Both the position numbers and the translations under genes were made by a program. From an uncultured Clostridia bacterium (GTDB lineage: Bacteria > Bacillota > Clostridia > UMGS1883), in NCBI GenBank assembly GCA_947589005.1, contig CANPZO010000001.1:62001-126000 (forward strand): DNA of 64,000 bases, written 5' to 3'. Of the stretch, positions 26,737 to 35,430 are shown piece by piece. Below the pieces are notes generated by a model. The model was not told the origin of the DNA. It saw only the letters and a list, made by a program, of their open reading frames with translations, and made no database searches. Position 1 is the stretch's first letter; each line of letters begins with the position of its first letter.

Positions 26737-26804
26737 GGGGCCGCTCAAAAAACCGCACGATATCGGCAAAATCGGTCCGCGCGGCTTTTTGCGGCCCCTC
26801 TTTT
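26737..26804 (+). terminator. terminator of the hydratase-icd operon
   Basis: Outer stem GGGGCCGC/GCGGCCCC (26737-26744 with 26791-26798), additional inner pairing, then TCTTTT. Confidence 0.65.
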
Positions 26805-26848
26805 GTCCGCGGTTTTCAACATCTTGTGCCCGCTTCAAAAAAATTTTT

Positions 26849-26894
26849 ACAGATATTGTGTTTTTCCTATTGACAAACTACAAGATATGGGTTA
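26849..26894 (+). promoter_or_regulatory. candidate tandem NrdR boxes upstream of nrdD
   Basis: Two similar motifs, ACAGATATTGTGT (from 26849) and ACAAGATATGGGT (from 26880), have their ATAT cores 32 bp apart, three helical turns, as seen for NrdR box pairs. Right halves resemble the consensus; left halves do not match well. The nrdR gene is at 48693-49151. Confidence 0.35.
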
Positions 26895-26898
26895 TAAT
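26870..26898 (+). promoter_or_regulatory. consensus sigma-A promoter for nrdDG
   Basis: Exact TTGACA, 17 bp, TATAAT, about 57 nt before ATG 26955. Confidence 0.8.
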
Positions 26899-26954
26899 AG
26901 TACCTGTACGAAAAAGGGAAATGAAAAAATATCATAACAAAAGGACGGGTTAGT

Positions 26955-29138
26955 ATGAAAATTATCAAGAGAAACAAGACCGAGGTCGATTTCGATATCA
27001 ACAAGATAACCGCCGCGGTCACCAAGGCCAACAACGTGGTCGAGGAAGACGAGAAAATGACTCCCAAGCAGATACTGCGGATTTCCGATTCCGTAATGAA
27101 GACCTGCGAAAAGATGGGCCGCGCCCTGTCGGTTGAGGAAATACAGGATCTGGTGGAGAAGCAGATAATGGCCCACGGCGCCTTTGAGGTGGCCAAGCGT
27201 TACATAACCTACCGCTATACCCGCAGTCTGGTCCGCAAGTCCAATACCACCGACGACCAGATACTCACCCTCATCGAGTGCAACAACGAGGAGATAAAGC
27301 AGGAAAACTCCAACAAAAACCCCAGCGTCAACAGCGTACAGCGCGACTACATGGCCGGCGAGGTCAGCAAGGACATCACCGAGCGTATTCTTCTGCCTCA
27401 GGAGATAGTGGAGGCCAACCGTCAGGGTATCATACACTTCCACGACGCGGACTATTTTGCCCAGCATATGCACAACTGCGATTTGGTGAACCTTGAGGAT
27501 ATGCTCCAGAACGGCACCGTAATCTCCGGCACCATGATAGAGAAGCCCCACAGCTTTTCCACCGCCTGCAACATCGCCACCCAGATAATAGCTCAGGTGG
27601 CCTCCAGTCAGTACGGCGGCCAGTCCATCTCTCTCACCCATCTGGCCCCCTTCGTTCAGGTGTCGAGAGAGAAAATAGCCGCCTCCGTCCGCGAGGAGCT
27701 CAAGGCCCTTGAGGTGCAGCCCTCCGAGGAGCAGGTATCCTCTATCGTTGAGGCCCGTCTCCGTGAAGAAATCGAAAGGGGCGTGCAGACCATTCAGTAT
27801 CAGGTGGTAACCCTCATGACCACCAACGGACAAGCCCCATTCGTTACCGTGTTTATGTATCTGAACGAAGCCAAGGACCCCCAGCTCAAAAAGGACCTCG
27901 CCCTCATAATCGAGGAGGTGCTCCGCCAGCGCTATCAGGGCGTGAAGAACGAGGCCGGTGTGTACGTCACCCCCGCTTTCCCCAAGCTCATCTATGTGCT
28001 TGAGGAGGACAACGTCACCGAGGACTCTCCTTATTGGTATCTCACCCGCCTTGCGGCCAAATGCACCGCCAAGCGTATGGTGCCCGACTATATTTCCGAA
28101 AAAATGATGCTCAAGCTGAAGATAGACAAAAACGGCAACGGCAACTGCTACACCTGCATGGGCTGCCGCAGCTTCCTGACCCCCTACGTTGACAGCGAGG
28201 GCAAGCCTAAATATTACGGCCGCTTCAATCAGGGCGTTGTCACCATAAATCTGGTGGACGTGGCCTGCACCGCCTGCAAGGACGGAAAGAGCGAGGAAAA
28301 GTTCTGGAAGGTTCTTGACGAACGTCTTGAGCTCTGCCACCGGGCGTTGCAGTGCCGTCATGAGCGTCTTGAGGGCACGCTTTCCGACGCGGCCCCCATA
28401 CTTTGGCAGTACGGCGCTCTGGCACGTCTGAAAAAGGGCGAGCCCATAACCGGCCTTCTCCACGGCGGCTATTCCACCCTGTCGCTGGGCTATGCCGGTC
28501 TGTGGGAATGTGTTTACGAGGTAACCGGCAAAAAGCTCACCGAGCCCGAGGGCGAGGCTTTCGGCCTTGAGATAATGAAGGCGCTTAACGCCGCCTGCGC
28601 CAAGTGGAAGGCCGCGGAAAATATCGATTACTCCCTTTACGGCACTCCTCTCGAATCCACCACCTACAAATTTGCCAAGTGCTTACAGCGCAGGTTCGGT
28701 ATAATCGAGGGCGTTACCGACAAGAACTATATCACCAACAGCTATCACGTTCACGTTACCGAGCCAATCGACGCCTTTGAAAAGCTGGCGCTGGAATCCA
28801 AATTCCAGGCGCTCTCCCCCGGCGGCGCCATAAGCTACGTCGAGGTGCCCAATATGCAGAACAATATTGAGGCCGTGGTCGAGGTAATAAAGTTCATATA
28901 TGACAACATCATGTACGCCGAGCTCAACACCAAATCCGACTACTGCCAGTGCTGCGGCTACGACGGAGAGATAAGGATAGTGGAGGACGACGGCAAGCTG
29001 GTATGGCAGTGCCCCAACTGCGGCAACACCGACCAGAGCAAGATGAACGTCGCCCGCCGTACCTGCGGCTACATCGGCACCCAATACTGGAATCAGGGAC
29101 GGACGCAGGAAATTAAAGAGCGCGTTCTGCACCTGTAA
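26955..29138 (+). CDS. nrdD: anaerobic ribonucleoside-triphosphate reductase (class III), large subunit
   Basis: 727 residues. An N-terminal ATP-cone (about 3-95, KIIKRNKTEVDFDINKI) senses dATP/ATP. The catalytic barrel follows. The C-terminus has a zinc site (CQCCG and CPNCG) and the glycyl-radical loop RRTCGYIG. It reduces ribonucleoside triphosphates to deoxy forms without oxygen, after activation by NrdG. ATG 26955 has AAGGACGG upstream. It is followed 11 nt later by nrdG. Confidence 0.97.
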   Translation: MKIIKRNKTEVDFDINKITAAVTKANNVVEEDEKMTPKQILRISDSVMKTCEKMGRALSVEEIQDLVEKQIMAHGAFEVAKRYITYRYTRSLVRKSNTTDDQILTLIECNNEEIKQENSNKNPSVNSVQRDYMAGEVSKDITERILLPQEIVEANRQGIIHFHDADYFAQHMHNCDLVNLEDMLQNGTVISGTMIEKPHSFSTACNIATQIIAQVASSQYGGQSISLTHLAPFVQVSREKIAASVREELKALEVQPSEEQVSSIVEARLREEIERGVQTIQYQVVTLMTTNGQAPFVTVFMYLNEAKDPQLKKDLALIIEEVLRQRYQGVKNEAGVYVTPAFPKLIYVLEEDNVTEDSPYWYLTRLAAKCTAKRMVPDYISEKMMLKLKIDKNGNGNCYTCMGCRSFLTPYVDSEGKPKYYGRFNQGVVTINLVDVACTACKDGKSEEKFWKVLDERLELCHRALQCRHERLEGTLSDAAPILWQYGALARLKKGEPITGLLHGGYSTLSLGYAGLWECVYEVTGKKLTEPEGEAFGLEIMKALNAACAKWKAAENIDYSLYGTPLESTTYKFAKCLQRRFGIIEGVTDKNYITNSYHVHVTEPIDAFEKLALESKFQALSPGGAISYVEVPNMQNNIEAVVEVIKFIYDNIMYAELNTKSDYCQCCGYDGEIRIVEDDGKLVWQCPNCGNTDQSKMNVARRTCGYIGTQYWNQGRTQEIKERVLHL

Positions 29139-29149
29139 GGGGTGGGCCT

Positions 29150-29686
29150 ATGTATTACGGCGAAATAAAAAACTGCGACATAGCCAACGGCGTCGGCGTC
29201 CGGGTGACGCTGTTCGTGTCGGGCTGCACCAACAAGTGCTGGGGCTGTTTTCAGCCCCAGACCTGGGATTTCGAGTACGGCCAGCCCTTCACCGCCGAGA
29301 CCGAGGACGAGCTGATGCGTCTGCTCCGGCCGGCCTATATCAAGGGTCTGACCCTGCTGGGCGGCGAGCCCTTCGAGCCGGATAACCAACGGGCCCTCCT
29401 CCCCTTTATAAAGCGGGTGCGCTCCGAGCTGCCGGAAAAGGATATATGGGTGTTTTCGGGCTTTACCTATGAGGAGCTTAACACTCCCGGCGCTCACCCC
29501 AGCTGCGAGGTCACGGCGGAAATGCTCAGCCTAATCGACATTCTTGTGGACGGTCGCTACGAGGAGGAGCTTAAAAACATCTCCCTCAAGTTCAGGGGCT
29601 CGTCGAACCAGCGCATAATTGATTTAAAAAAGACCCGCGAAAGCGGCGAGGTCGTCCTGTGGGACGAAAAAGGCTCGGATAATTAA
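29150..29686 (+). CDS. nrdG: anaerobic ribonucleotide reductase activating protein
   Basis: 178 residues, radical-SAM enzyme with the cluster motif CTNKCWGC near residue 26 and the glycine-rich LLGGEPF segment. It generates the glycyl radical on NrdD using S-adenosylmethionine. ATG 29150 follows AAGGGGTGG by 5 nt. Its TAA stop is followed with no gap by GGGGCTGTAAAAAAA, the end of a repeat element. Confidence 0.96.
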   Translation: MYYGEIKNCDIANGVGVRVTLFVSGCTNKCWGCFQPQTWDFEYGQPFTAETEDELMRLLRPAYIKGLTLLGGEPFEPDNQRALLPFIKRVRSELPEKDIWVFSGFTYEELNTPGAHPSCEVTAEMLSLIDILVDGRYEEELKNISLKFRGSSNQRIIDLKKTRESGEVVLWDEKGSDN

Positions 29687-30347
29687 GGGGCTGTAAAAAA
29701 ATGGCGCAGATCGGCGTCGTCACAAGCTCGGTATCGCAAGTTTCGATTTAAAAATCGAAACTCGGCTTACCTCGCTGTGACTCCTTTTCCCCGCAAAATC
29801 GGCTTCGCCGTTTTGCGGGGGCCCCATTTGACTGAAAGGCATATTTATGTGTAGATAAGCTCCGCAAAAAATCAAACCTATGAATTAATGTGGAAAAACC
29901 GCCTTTTTACAAGAAAAAGACGGTTTTTCTTTTTAGTTTATGCCCTTGAACTACGAACGAAAGTCACCCTCGGCGGCGTCGGGGCAAAGCCGGTCTCCGT
30001 TCCGACATTTCCTGCGGAAAAGTCGTCACTCGAGGGCTTGCCCCTCCTTTTTCGCAAAAGGTCCCGTTCGCGTCGCCTGCTTCGGGCCTAAAGCGGCCCT
30101 CGCCGCGGCTTTGGCTCATTATCAACCTTTTGCGAGATTTTTTGTCCGTCATGTGGGACGGCGGGCTGAAGGCAGCCCGCCCTACAGCGTCGCTTTATGC
30201 GTGTAGGGCGGCTTGCCCTCAAGCCGCCGAAAAAATTTAAAAGAAATCGCCGCAAGCGAAGTTAGGCTTGCGATGACGTCCGTTCTGCACGATTTTTTTG
30301 TACAGCCCCAGTGCCTCCAGATTACATAGTGAGTTTTGGGGCAGCCC
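29687..30347. repeat. modular hairpin-rich intergenic repeat, copy R1
   Basis: Fills the gap between nrdG and the LytTR gene. The left end GGGGCTGTAAAAAAA abuts the nrdG stop. Matching inverted ends occur at about 30292-30308 (TTTTTTTGTACAGCCCC) and, less exactly, 30340-30347. Four modules can be separated: A (29687-29829, with a TTTCGATTT/AAATCGAAA hairpin and a CCCCGCAAAA hairpin), B (29882-29940, an AAAAACCGCCTTTTT-type hairpin), D (29941-29985) and C (30157-30308, a GGCGGGCTG..CAGCCCGCC hairpin and a GTAGGGCGGCTTGCCC segment). Each recurs elsewhere in the window in either orientation. No credible coding sequence; short open frames here are products of the repeat. Confidence 0.8.
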
Positions 30348-30391
30348 CTTTGCATCTTATCGCGAGTTTTCGACCGCTTATACAAAATCTC

Positions 30392-30420
30392 TTGTAAAAA
30401 GGCCCGATATGTGCTATATT
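30392..30420 (+). promoter_or_regulatory. sigma-A-like promoter for the LytTR-DUF3021 pair
   Basis: TTGTAA, 17 bp, TATATT, about 21 nt before ATG 30442. Confidence 0.6.
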
Positions 30421-30441
30421 ATTTTTGCAAGGAGGGATAAC

Positions 30442-30888
30442 ATGAAGGTCAGATTTGAACCGGCGCGGCTGCCGGAGCCGGAGGTCATCGTCCGCGGCGA
30501 CCCGGACAGCGGACAGGTGAAAAACATACTCGGTCTGCTGAACGGGGCGCAAAGCTCAAACAAAATGTTTTTTCTGAAAAACGACAGAGAATATCTTTTC
30601 GACCTTAAGGACGTGACCCGCTTTGAGGCTGGCGGCAGTAAAATAACAGCCTACATCGCGGGGCTCGAATACGAGGCTCGGGGAAGACTTTATGAGCTTG
30701 AGACCGCGTTGGCCGCCAAGGGCTTCGTTCGTATAAGCAAGGGAGTCTTGGTCAACGTAAACCACATAGCCTCGGTGGAGGCTGAATTTTCCGGCAATTA
30801 CACCGCCAACATGAAAGACGGCGGCAAATTGACTATCTCGCGGAAATATGTCAAATCGTTCAGGAACTTTGTTATGGAGGTATATTGA
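30442..30888 (+). CDS. LytTR-domain DNA-binding transcriptional regulator
   Basis: 148 residues; ATG 30442 with AAGGAGG 6 nt upstream. Residues about 50-145 form a LytTR DNA-binding domain (IRISKGVLVNVNHIASVE; the C-terminal SRKYVKSFRN). There is no receiver domain, so it belongs to the small stand-alone LytTR proteins usually paired with a DUF3021 membrane protein, as here (1 nt gap). Such pairs are thought to control nearby transport or stress genes, often with autoregulation. No ABC transporter follows in this case, so the target is unknown. Confidence 0.9.
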   Translation: MKVRFEPARLPEPEVIVRGDPDSGQVKNILGLLNGAQSSNKMFFLKNDREYLFDLKDVTRFEAGGSKITAYIAGLEYEARGRLYELETALAAKGFVRISKGVLVNVNHIASVEAEFSGNYTANMKDGGKLTISRKYVKSFRNFVMEVY

Positions 30889-30889
30889 A

Positions 30890-31297
30890 ATGTTGAAAAA
30901 ATTATTTTCCCATTTAGGCGTAAGCCTTGCCATAGGCTGGACAGTCACCACAGCCTGTATGTGGAGCTTCGGCGCCTGGCAGTCCGACGGCATAACGGTG
31001 ATGAGAATGTATACCGTCTGGCTGTTCGCGTCGGCGCTGTACGGACTGATATCGCTGGTCTACGATACCGAATTGCCCCTGCCATCGGCCATTGCCATAC
31101 ATTTTATCGGCTGTGCCGCCATAACCTTTGCCGGAAGCTGGGCGGCCGGACTGTTCAGTATCTTTAATCCCTGGCCCTATTGGTTCATTTATGTGCTGCC
31201 CACGTTCTTTGTCATCTATCTCATCATAGGCGGGGTTATAACCGTAACGGAGAAAATCAAGGAAAAGAGGATCAATAAAGAACTAAACAAGGGTTGA
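30890..31297 (+). CDS. DUF3021 family membrane protein
   Basis: 135 residues with four TM helices (about 9-27, 42-60, 67-91 and 97-120) and a basic C-terminal tail (KIKEKRINKELNKG). ATG 30890 has GGAGG about 9 nt upstream, inside the end of the LytTR gene. DUF3021 proteins almost always accompany LytTR regulators and may modulate them at the membrane. The function is not experimentally settled to my knowledge; the pairing is the main evidence. Confidence 0.85.
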   Translation: MLKKLFSHLGVSLAIGWTVTTACMWSFGAWQSDGITVMRMYTVWLFASALYGLISLVYDTELPLPSAIAIHFIGCAAITFAGSWAAGLFSIFNPWPYWFIYVLPTFFVIYLIIGGVITVTEKIKEKRINKELNKG

Positions 31298-31318
31298 ACA
31301 CAAAAAAAACACGAGAAA

Positions 31319-31354
31319 AACACCCGTCTTTTCAACCGGTAAAAGACGGGTGTT
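31319..31354. terminator. bidirectional terminator between convergent units
   Basis: Perfect 14 bp stem AACACCCGTCTTTT with its complement and an 8 nt loop; T-rich tails on both strands. Serves DUF3021 (+) and the anti-sigma gene (-). Confidence 0.8.
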
Positions 31355-31362
31355 CTGCGTTT

Positions 31363-32250
31363 TTACTTTTCTTCGATAATATATACCTTTTCCTCTTCAA
31401 CGCCGCCGTCCGTCACGACCATGCGCGGGTCGCCCACGACGAGCCTGAACTCTCCGGCGTCACCGCCGCTGTCGCCGTCCTCGCCGCTGTCGTTACCCTC
31501 AACTCTTTCACCCGCCCTGTCGATGAGGGCCTGTGCCTTGTCCGGATCGGCCTTGGAGGGGTCGAGCCGGAACTTTAGAAGCATATTTACCTTATCATAT
31601 TCGGCCTTCGGACTGATTTCGCCGGTTTCGGCGTCCATTGAATAGGCGGTGTTAGGCGCCAAACCATCGTAAACCGCCATATACATCTGTCTGTCGGCCA
31701 GACACTCGATGCTGTCGCACTCGACAATCCAGTACATTGTCCCGTCAATTACCCGTCGGGTACTGCTGCCGCCCATGGAAAATACGCTGAACCGCATTGG
31801 GTCGAGGCCCTGAACGAGGGGCGAAACCATCAAGCCGTCATCAAGGCTCACCTCCGTCCCGTCCGTGCGTTCAATCGCCAGCACCGCATAGGTGCGTTCG
31901 GGAGCAATTTCCTCGTCGGAGCTGCCGAAATCGCTGAGATTTTCGCCGGAGCACACGCCCAGCAGCGTGGCGCGGTAGGGGGACTCCTCGGCGGTTATGT
32001 TCATTTCCTCGCCGCCATCAAAACTGATGGCAAGCTTTTTGTCGCCCATCTCACGCGCGGCTTGGCCGGCGGTGAGGTAACGGTAAGCGGCCACGGCCCC
32101 AACGGACAGCACAAGCACAAGACAGGCCGCCAAAAGAGTTATTTTAAGGCTGAAGCCTTTTTTGTTTTTCATAGATGCATCGATCCTTTCTTCAATTTTT
32201 GCTTTAAGCTCATCGCTCGCGTTAATTTTATCAAACAGTTCCCTATACAC
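31363..32250 (-). CDS. probable membrane-anchored anti-sigma factor
   Basis: 295 residues. Short cytoplasmic N-terminal helical part (MYRELFDKINASDELKAKIEER, read from a GTG start), one TM helix (about 39-56, LKITLLAACLVLVLSVGA), then a large extracytoplasmic domain of about 235 residues with an acidic, serine/glycine-rich linker (GNDSGEDGDSGGD). The layout and the overlap with the ECF sigma gene indicate an anti-sigma factor. I prefer GTG 32250, with GGGAGG 8 nt upstream, over ATG 32268, which lies upstream of that site. It overlaps the sigma gene by 8 nt, implying coupled translation. The external domain is not assigned to a named family. Confidence 0.75.
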   Translation of the reverse strand: MYRELFDKINASDELKAKIEERIDASMKNKKGFSLKITLLAACLVLVLSVGAVAAYRYLTAGQAAREMGDKKLAISFDGGEEMNITAEESPYRATLLGVCSGENLSDFGSSDEEIAPERTYAVLAIERTDGTEVSLDDGLMVSPLVQGLDPMRFSVFSMGGSSTRRVIDGTMYWIVECDSIECLADRQMYMAVYDGLAPNTAYSMDAETGEISPKAEYDKVNMLLKFRLDPSKADPDKAQALIDRAGERVEGNDSGEDGDSGGDAGEFRLVVGDPRMVVTDGGVEEEKVYIIEEK

Positions 32251-32734
32251 AGTTGATACCTCCCTCATTCAGTTGAGCGCGCAGCTTTTCGCGGCCTCTG
32301 GATAACTGGCTGCGGACGGTCCCTTCCCTGAGCCCCAGCAGCTCCGCCGTCTCTGCCGTCGAATATCCCTGACAGTAATGCAGGTAGATTACGGCCCGAT
32401 ACTTAGGCGGCAGGGCCAATATCTCCTCCATGAGGCCGATTTCCTCCGGTGTGTCCATATAATTCAGTATACCGTCGTCATAGCTTTCGGCGGTGAATTT
32501 TCTCCGCCGAAGCCGGTCCTTGCAGAGGTTGATGGCTGCGCGTATGACAAAGGCTTTCTCGTGTTCGCCGCTCTTAAAGGCGGCGCGGGGCCGTCCCATG
32601 AGCTTGACGAACAAATCGGCGGTCACGTCCTCGGCGTCGGCCCTGTTGTTGAGCCATACCAGCCCCAGGCGGAACACCGTATCCGCATATTTTTCATAGA
32701 CGGCGGAAAAGTATTCCCTGTCCTCACCGTTCAC
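32243..32734 (-). CDS. ECF-type RNA polymerase sigma factor
   Basis: 163 residues, sigma-70 family with only regions 2 and 4. Region 2 (about 8-75) includes NNRADAEDVTADLFVKLM; region 4 (about 105-155) includes LPPKYRAVIYLHYCQGYSTAE and the helix-turn-helix LLGLREGTVRSQLSRGR. The start is GTG 32734, 8 nt after GGGAGG. It is paired with the membrane anti-sigma gene downstream, so it probably responds to an envelope signal; targets and signal are unknown. Confidence 0.92.
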   Translation of the reverse strand: MNGEDREYFSAVYEKYADTVFRLGLVWLNNRADAEDVTADLFVKLMGRPRAAFKSGEHEKAFVIRAAINLCKDRLRRRKFTAESYDDGILNYMDTPEEIGLMEEILALPPKYRAVIYLHYCQGYSTAETAELLGLREGTVRSQLSRGREKLRAQLNEGGINCV

Positions 32735-32800
32735 TTATGTCGCCTCCCGTGTTCAGGCGCCTGGCCTGTTTTGTATCGATACACTAATAAAACGAACAAG

Positions 32801-32825
32801 CCCGGCGGTTTGCTGCACCGCCGGG
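32801..32825 (-). terminator. hairpin downstream of the HAD phosphatase gene
   Basis: Perfect 9 bp GC-rich stem (CCCGGCGGT with ACCGCCGGG), followed on the minus strand by CTTGTTCGTTTT, 8 nt after the stop. Confidence 0.6.
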
Positions 32826-32833
32826 GAAATTTT

Positions 32834-33466
32834 TTATAAAAACAGTTCCTTAAGCCGGTCGAAGCGGTCTATCTTCTTCCAGTATTTTTCCACCTCGCCG
32901 AAGCCGTATGAGGCATACACAAAAGGCACCCCCGCCCGCCGGCTGGCCTCGGCGTCACCGCCGGTATCTCCCACATAGACGGGATTTTTCAGGCCCCGCT
33001 TTTCTATGAGCCGCCGCATTGTCTCGTCCTTTTGGGCAAGGGTGTCGCCGTAGCACATGAAATCCGTAAAATACGGGCCCAGGCCGCTGTTTTTAAGGAA
33101 CGACTCGATATAGCCCTTTTGACAGTTGCTGACAATATAGAGGCCGATTTTCTCGGAAAGGGCCTTAACCGTGCCGGCCACTCCCTCATAGAGGGGCACC
33201 TTTTCGCGGTCGAGGAAAAGCGCCTCATACTCGCAGCATTTCACCGCCAGGGCGTCCCTCTCCTCCCGGACGACTCCCGGGAACAGCGCCGCGAAAATTA
33301 CGTCCATCGGCTTGCCGAACAGAGTTCGCAGCCTGTCCGCCGTGAGGTCGGGACTTATGTCCGAATTGTCCGTGATGGCGGCGTTCCAGGCCCTGGCGCA
33401 GATGTCGGTGGTATCCCAGAGAGTGCCGTCCACATCAAAAATTATATCGTAGGTCAAAATTTTCAT
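32834..33466 (-). CDS. HAD-family hydrolase, phosphoglycolate-phosphatase-like
   Basis: 210 residues. HAD motif I DVDGTLWDT (nucleophile and acid/base aspartates), a helical cap, motif II VSNCQ, motif III lysine region and motif IV VGDTGGDAEA. These enzymes remove phosphate from small molecules; the exact substrate cannot be read. The ATG at 33466 is tight to GGGAG; a TTG at 33457 (giving MTYDIIFDVDG) has a better spacing of 9 nt and may be the real start. It is transcribed from its own promoter at 33505-33534. Confidence 0.85.
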   Translation of the reverse strand: MKILTYDIIFDVDGTLWDTTDICARAWNAAITDNSDISPDLTADRLRTLFGKPMDVIFAALFPGVVREERDALAVKCCEYEALFLDREKVPLYEGVAGTVKALSEKIGLYIVSNCQKGYIESFLKNSGLGPYFTDFMCYGDTLAQKDETMRRLIEKRGLKNPVYVGDTGGDAEASRRAGVPFVYASYGFGEVEKYWKKIDRFDRLKELFL

Positions 33467-33504
33467 CTCCCGCAGGTCGTTTTGGAGAAATTTCCGTAAG
33501 TCAC

Positions 33505-33534
33505 AGTATATCACACACCGGCGGGCCTTGTCAA
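33505..33534 (-). promoter_or_regulatory. sigma-A-like promoter for the HAD gene
   Basis: TTGACA, 18 bp, TATACT on the minus strand, about 38 nt before the start. Confidence 0.65.
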
Positions 33535-33567
33535 TATGCGTATTTTATTTTTTCTGTCTCTAACCCC

Positions 33568-33596
33568 TTGCAAACAGGAAAATTTTGTGGTATTAT
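33568..33596 (+). promoter_or_regulatory. sigma-A-like promoter for the lepA operon
   Basis: TTGCAA, 17 bp, TATTAT, about 34 nt before ATG 33631. No terminator is seen until after pgsA, so it may drive lepA through the 38797-39357 gene. Confidence 0.6.
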
Positions 33597-33630
33597 ATAG
33601 ACAATAATTATGACTTTCGGGAGAAGAACC

Positions 33631-35430
33631 ATGCAAGATAATATACGAAATTTCAGCATAATCGCTCATATTGACCACGGCAAGAGCACCCTTGCCGACC
33701 GTCTGCTGGAGCTGACGGGAGAAGTGGAGAGCCGCGAGATGGAGGACCAGCTTCTTGACAACATGGAGCTGGAGCGTGAGAGGGGCATCACCATAAAGGC
33801 CCGGGCGGTACGCCTTAACTACCGGGCCAAGGACGGAAAGGACTATGTGCTGAACCTCATAGACACCCCCGGCCATGTGGATTTCAACTATGAGGTATCA
33901 CGGTCCTTGGCCGCCTGCGAGGGGGCCTTGCTTGTGGTGGACGCGGCTCAGGGCATCGAGGCGCAGACCTTGGCCAACACCTATTTGGCTCTGGATCACA
34001 ATCTTGAAATTTTGCCGGTCATCAATAAAATAGATTTGCCCAGCGCCCGACCCGAGGTTGTCGCGAAGGAGATCGAGGACGTCATCGGCATCCCCGCGAT
34101 GGACGCTCCCCGCATAAGCGCCAAGCAGGGCATTAATATTGAAGAAATACCGGAGTATATAGTAAATAACATTCCCGCGCCTCACGGCGACCCGAACGCC
34201 GCGCCGAGGGCGCTTATATTCGATTCATACTACGACTCGTACAAAGGGGTCATAGTTTATGTGCGCGTAATGGACGGGCGTTTCCGCCCGGGTATGCGCA
34301 TCCGCTTCATGGCCGGCGGCGGCGAGTTTGACGTGGTGGAGACCGGCTATCTGGTCCCCGACGGCACCCGTCCGGCTGACGGACTTTCCGCCGGAGAGGT
34401 GGGCTATATCGCCGCCAGCATCAAGACCGTAAAGGAGACCCAGGTGGGCGACACGGTGACCGACGCGGACAACCCCGCTTCCGAGCCGCTCGAGGGCTAC
34501 CGCAAGGTAAATCCCATGGTGTACTGCGGCATCTATCCCGCCGACGGCGCAAAATATAACGACCTGCGGGACGCGCTTGAAAAGCTGCAGCTCAACGACG
34601 CCTCGCTTTCCTTTGAGGCCGAGACCTCGGTGGCGCTGGGCTTTGGTTTCCGCTGCGGCTTTCTGGGGCTGCTGCACCTCGAGATAATACAGGAGCGGCT
34701 GGAGAGGGAGTTCAACCTCGACCTTGTCACCACCGCGCCCAGCGTTGTGTACAGGGTAATAAAAACCGACGGCGAGGAGCTTATGATATCCAATCCCACC
34801 AATCTCCCCTCCCCCGCGGAAATAAACTATATGGAGGAGCCTGTGGTCACCGCGCACATCTTCGCGCCCAAGGACTATGTGGGTTCCATTATGGAGCTTT
34901 GCCAGGAGCGCCGGGGTGTGTACAAGGACATGACCTACATCGACGCCGACAGGACAGACCTGCACTATGAACTGCCGCTTAACGAGATAATTTACGACTT
35001 TTTCGACGCCCTCAAAAGCCGCAGCCGGGGCTACGCCTCCTTTGACTACGAGCTTTTGGGGTACGAAAAGAGCGATCTTGTCAAGCTGGACATCCTACTA
35101 AACGGCGACGCTGTGGACGCGCTGAGCTTTATTGTACACTCCTCCAAGGCTTATGCGAGAGGCCGTCGCATCGCGGAAAAATTAAAGGAGTCCATTCCCC
35201 GCCAGCTGTTTGAGATACCCATACAGGCGGCCATCGGCGGCAAGATAATTGCCCGCGAGACGGTGAAGGCCCTGCGCAAGGACGTGCTTGCCAAGTGCTA
35301 CGGCGGCGACATAACCCGTAAGAAAAAGCTCCTTGAAAAACAGAAGGAAGGCAAAAAGCGTATGCGTCAGGTGGGCAGCGTAGAGCTGCCTCAAGAGGCG
35401 TTCATGTCGGTGCTGAAATTAGATGAGTAA
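33631..35430 (+). CDS. lepA: elongation factor 4 (LepA)
   Basis: 599 residues, usual LepA length. GTPase motifs: [10 protein letters not shown] (G1), RERGITIKA (G2), DTPGHVDF (G3) and NKIDL (G4). EF-G-like domains follow, and the LepA-specific C-terminal domain ends with [15 protein letters not shown]. It is a ribosome-associated GTPase that acts on translating or initiating ribosomes. ATG 33631 has GGGAG 7 nt upstream; the ATG at 33610 would put that site inside the gene. It overlaps hemW by 8 nt. Confidence 0.97.
   Translation: MQDNIRNFSIIAHIDHGKSTLADRLLELTGEVESREMEDQLLDNMELERERGITIKARAVRLNYRAKDGKDYVLNLIDTPGHVDFNYEVSRSLAACEGALLVVDAAQGIEAQTLANTYLALDHNLEILPVINKIDLPSARPEVVAKEIEDVIGIPAMDAPRISAKQGINIEEIPEYIVNNIPAPHGDPNAAPRALIFDSYYDSYKGVIVYVRVMDGRFRPGMRIRFMAGGGEFDVVETGYLVPDGTRPADGLSAGEVGYIAASIKTVKETQVGDTVTDADNPASEPLEGYRKVNPMVYCGIYPADGAKYNDLRDALEKLQLNDASLSFEAETSVALGFGFRCGFLGLLHLEIIQERLEREFNLDLVTTAPSVVYRVIKTDGEELMISNPTNLPSPAEINYMEEPVVTAHIFAPKDYVGSIMELCQERRGVYKDMTYIDADRTDLHYELPLNEIIYDFFDALKSRSRGYASFDYELLGYEKSDLVKLDILLNGDAVDALSFIVHSSKAYARGRRIAEKLKESIPRQLFEIPIQAAIGGKIIARETVKALRKDVLAKCYGGDITRKKKLLEKQKEGKKRMRQVGSVELPQEAFMSVLKLDE

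Noticed and set aside
26710-26937. 75-codon open frame between icd and nrdD
   Set aside because: It covers the icd terminator and the nrdD promoter, and its sequence is low-complexity with no ribosome-binding site.
26892-28463. 523-codon open frame opposite nrdD
   Set aside because: Antisense shadow that even runs through the nrdD promoter.
29888-30206. Short open frames beginning MPLNYERKS (also at 55392-55580)
   Set aside because: The same peptide start occurs in two repeat copies because both contain module D; these are non-coding repeat sequence, not a gene family.
29687-30347. Decayed insertion sequence with a transposase remnant
   Set aside because: All frames in the repeat copies are short, differ between copies and show no transposase motif; a non-autonomous repeat is the better description.
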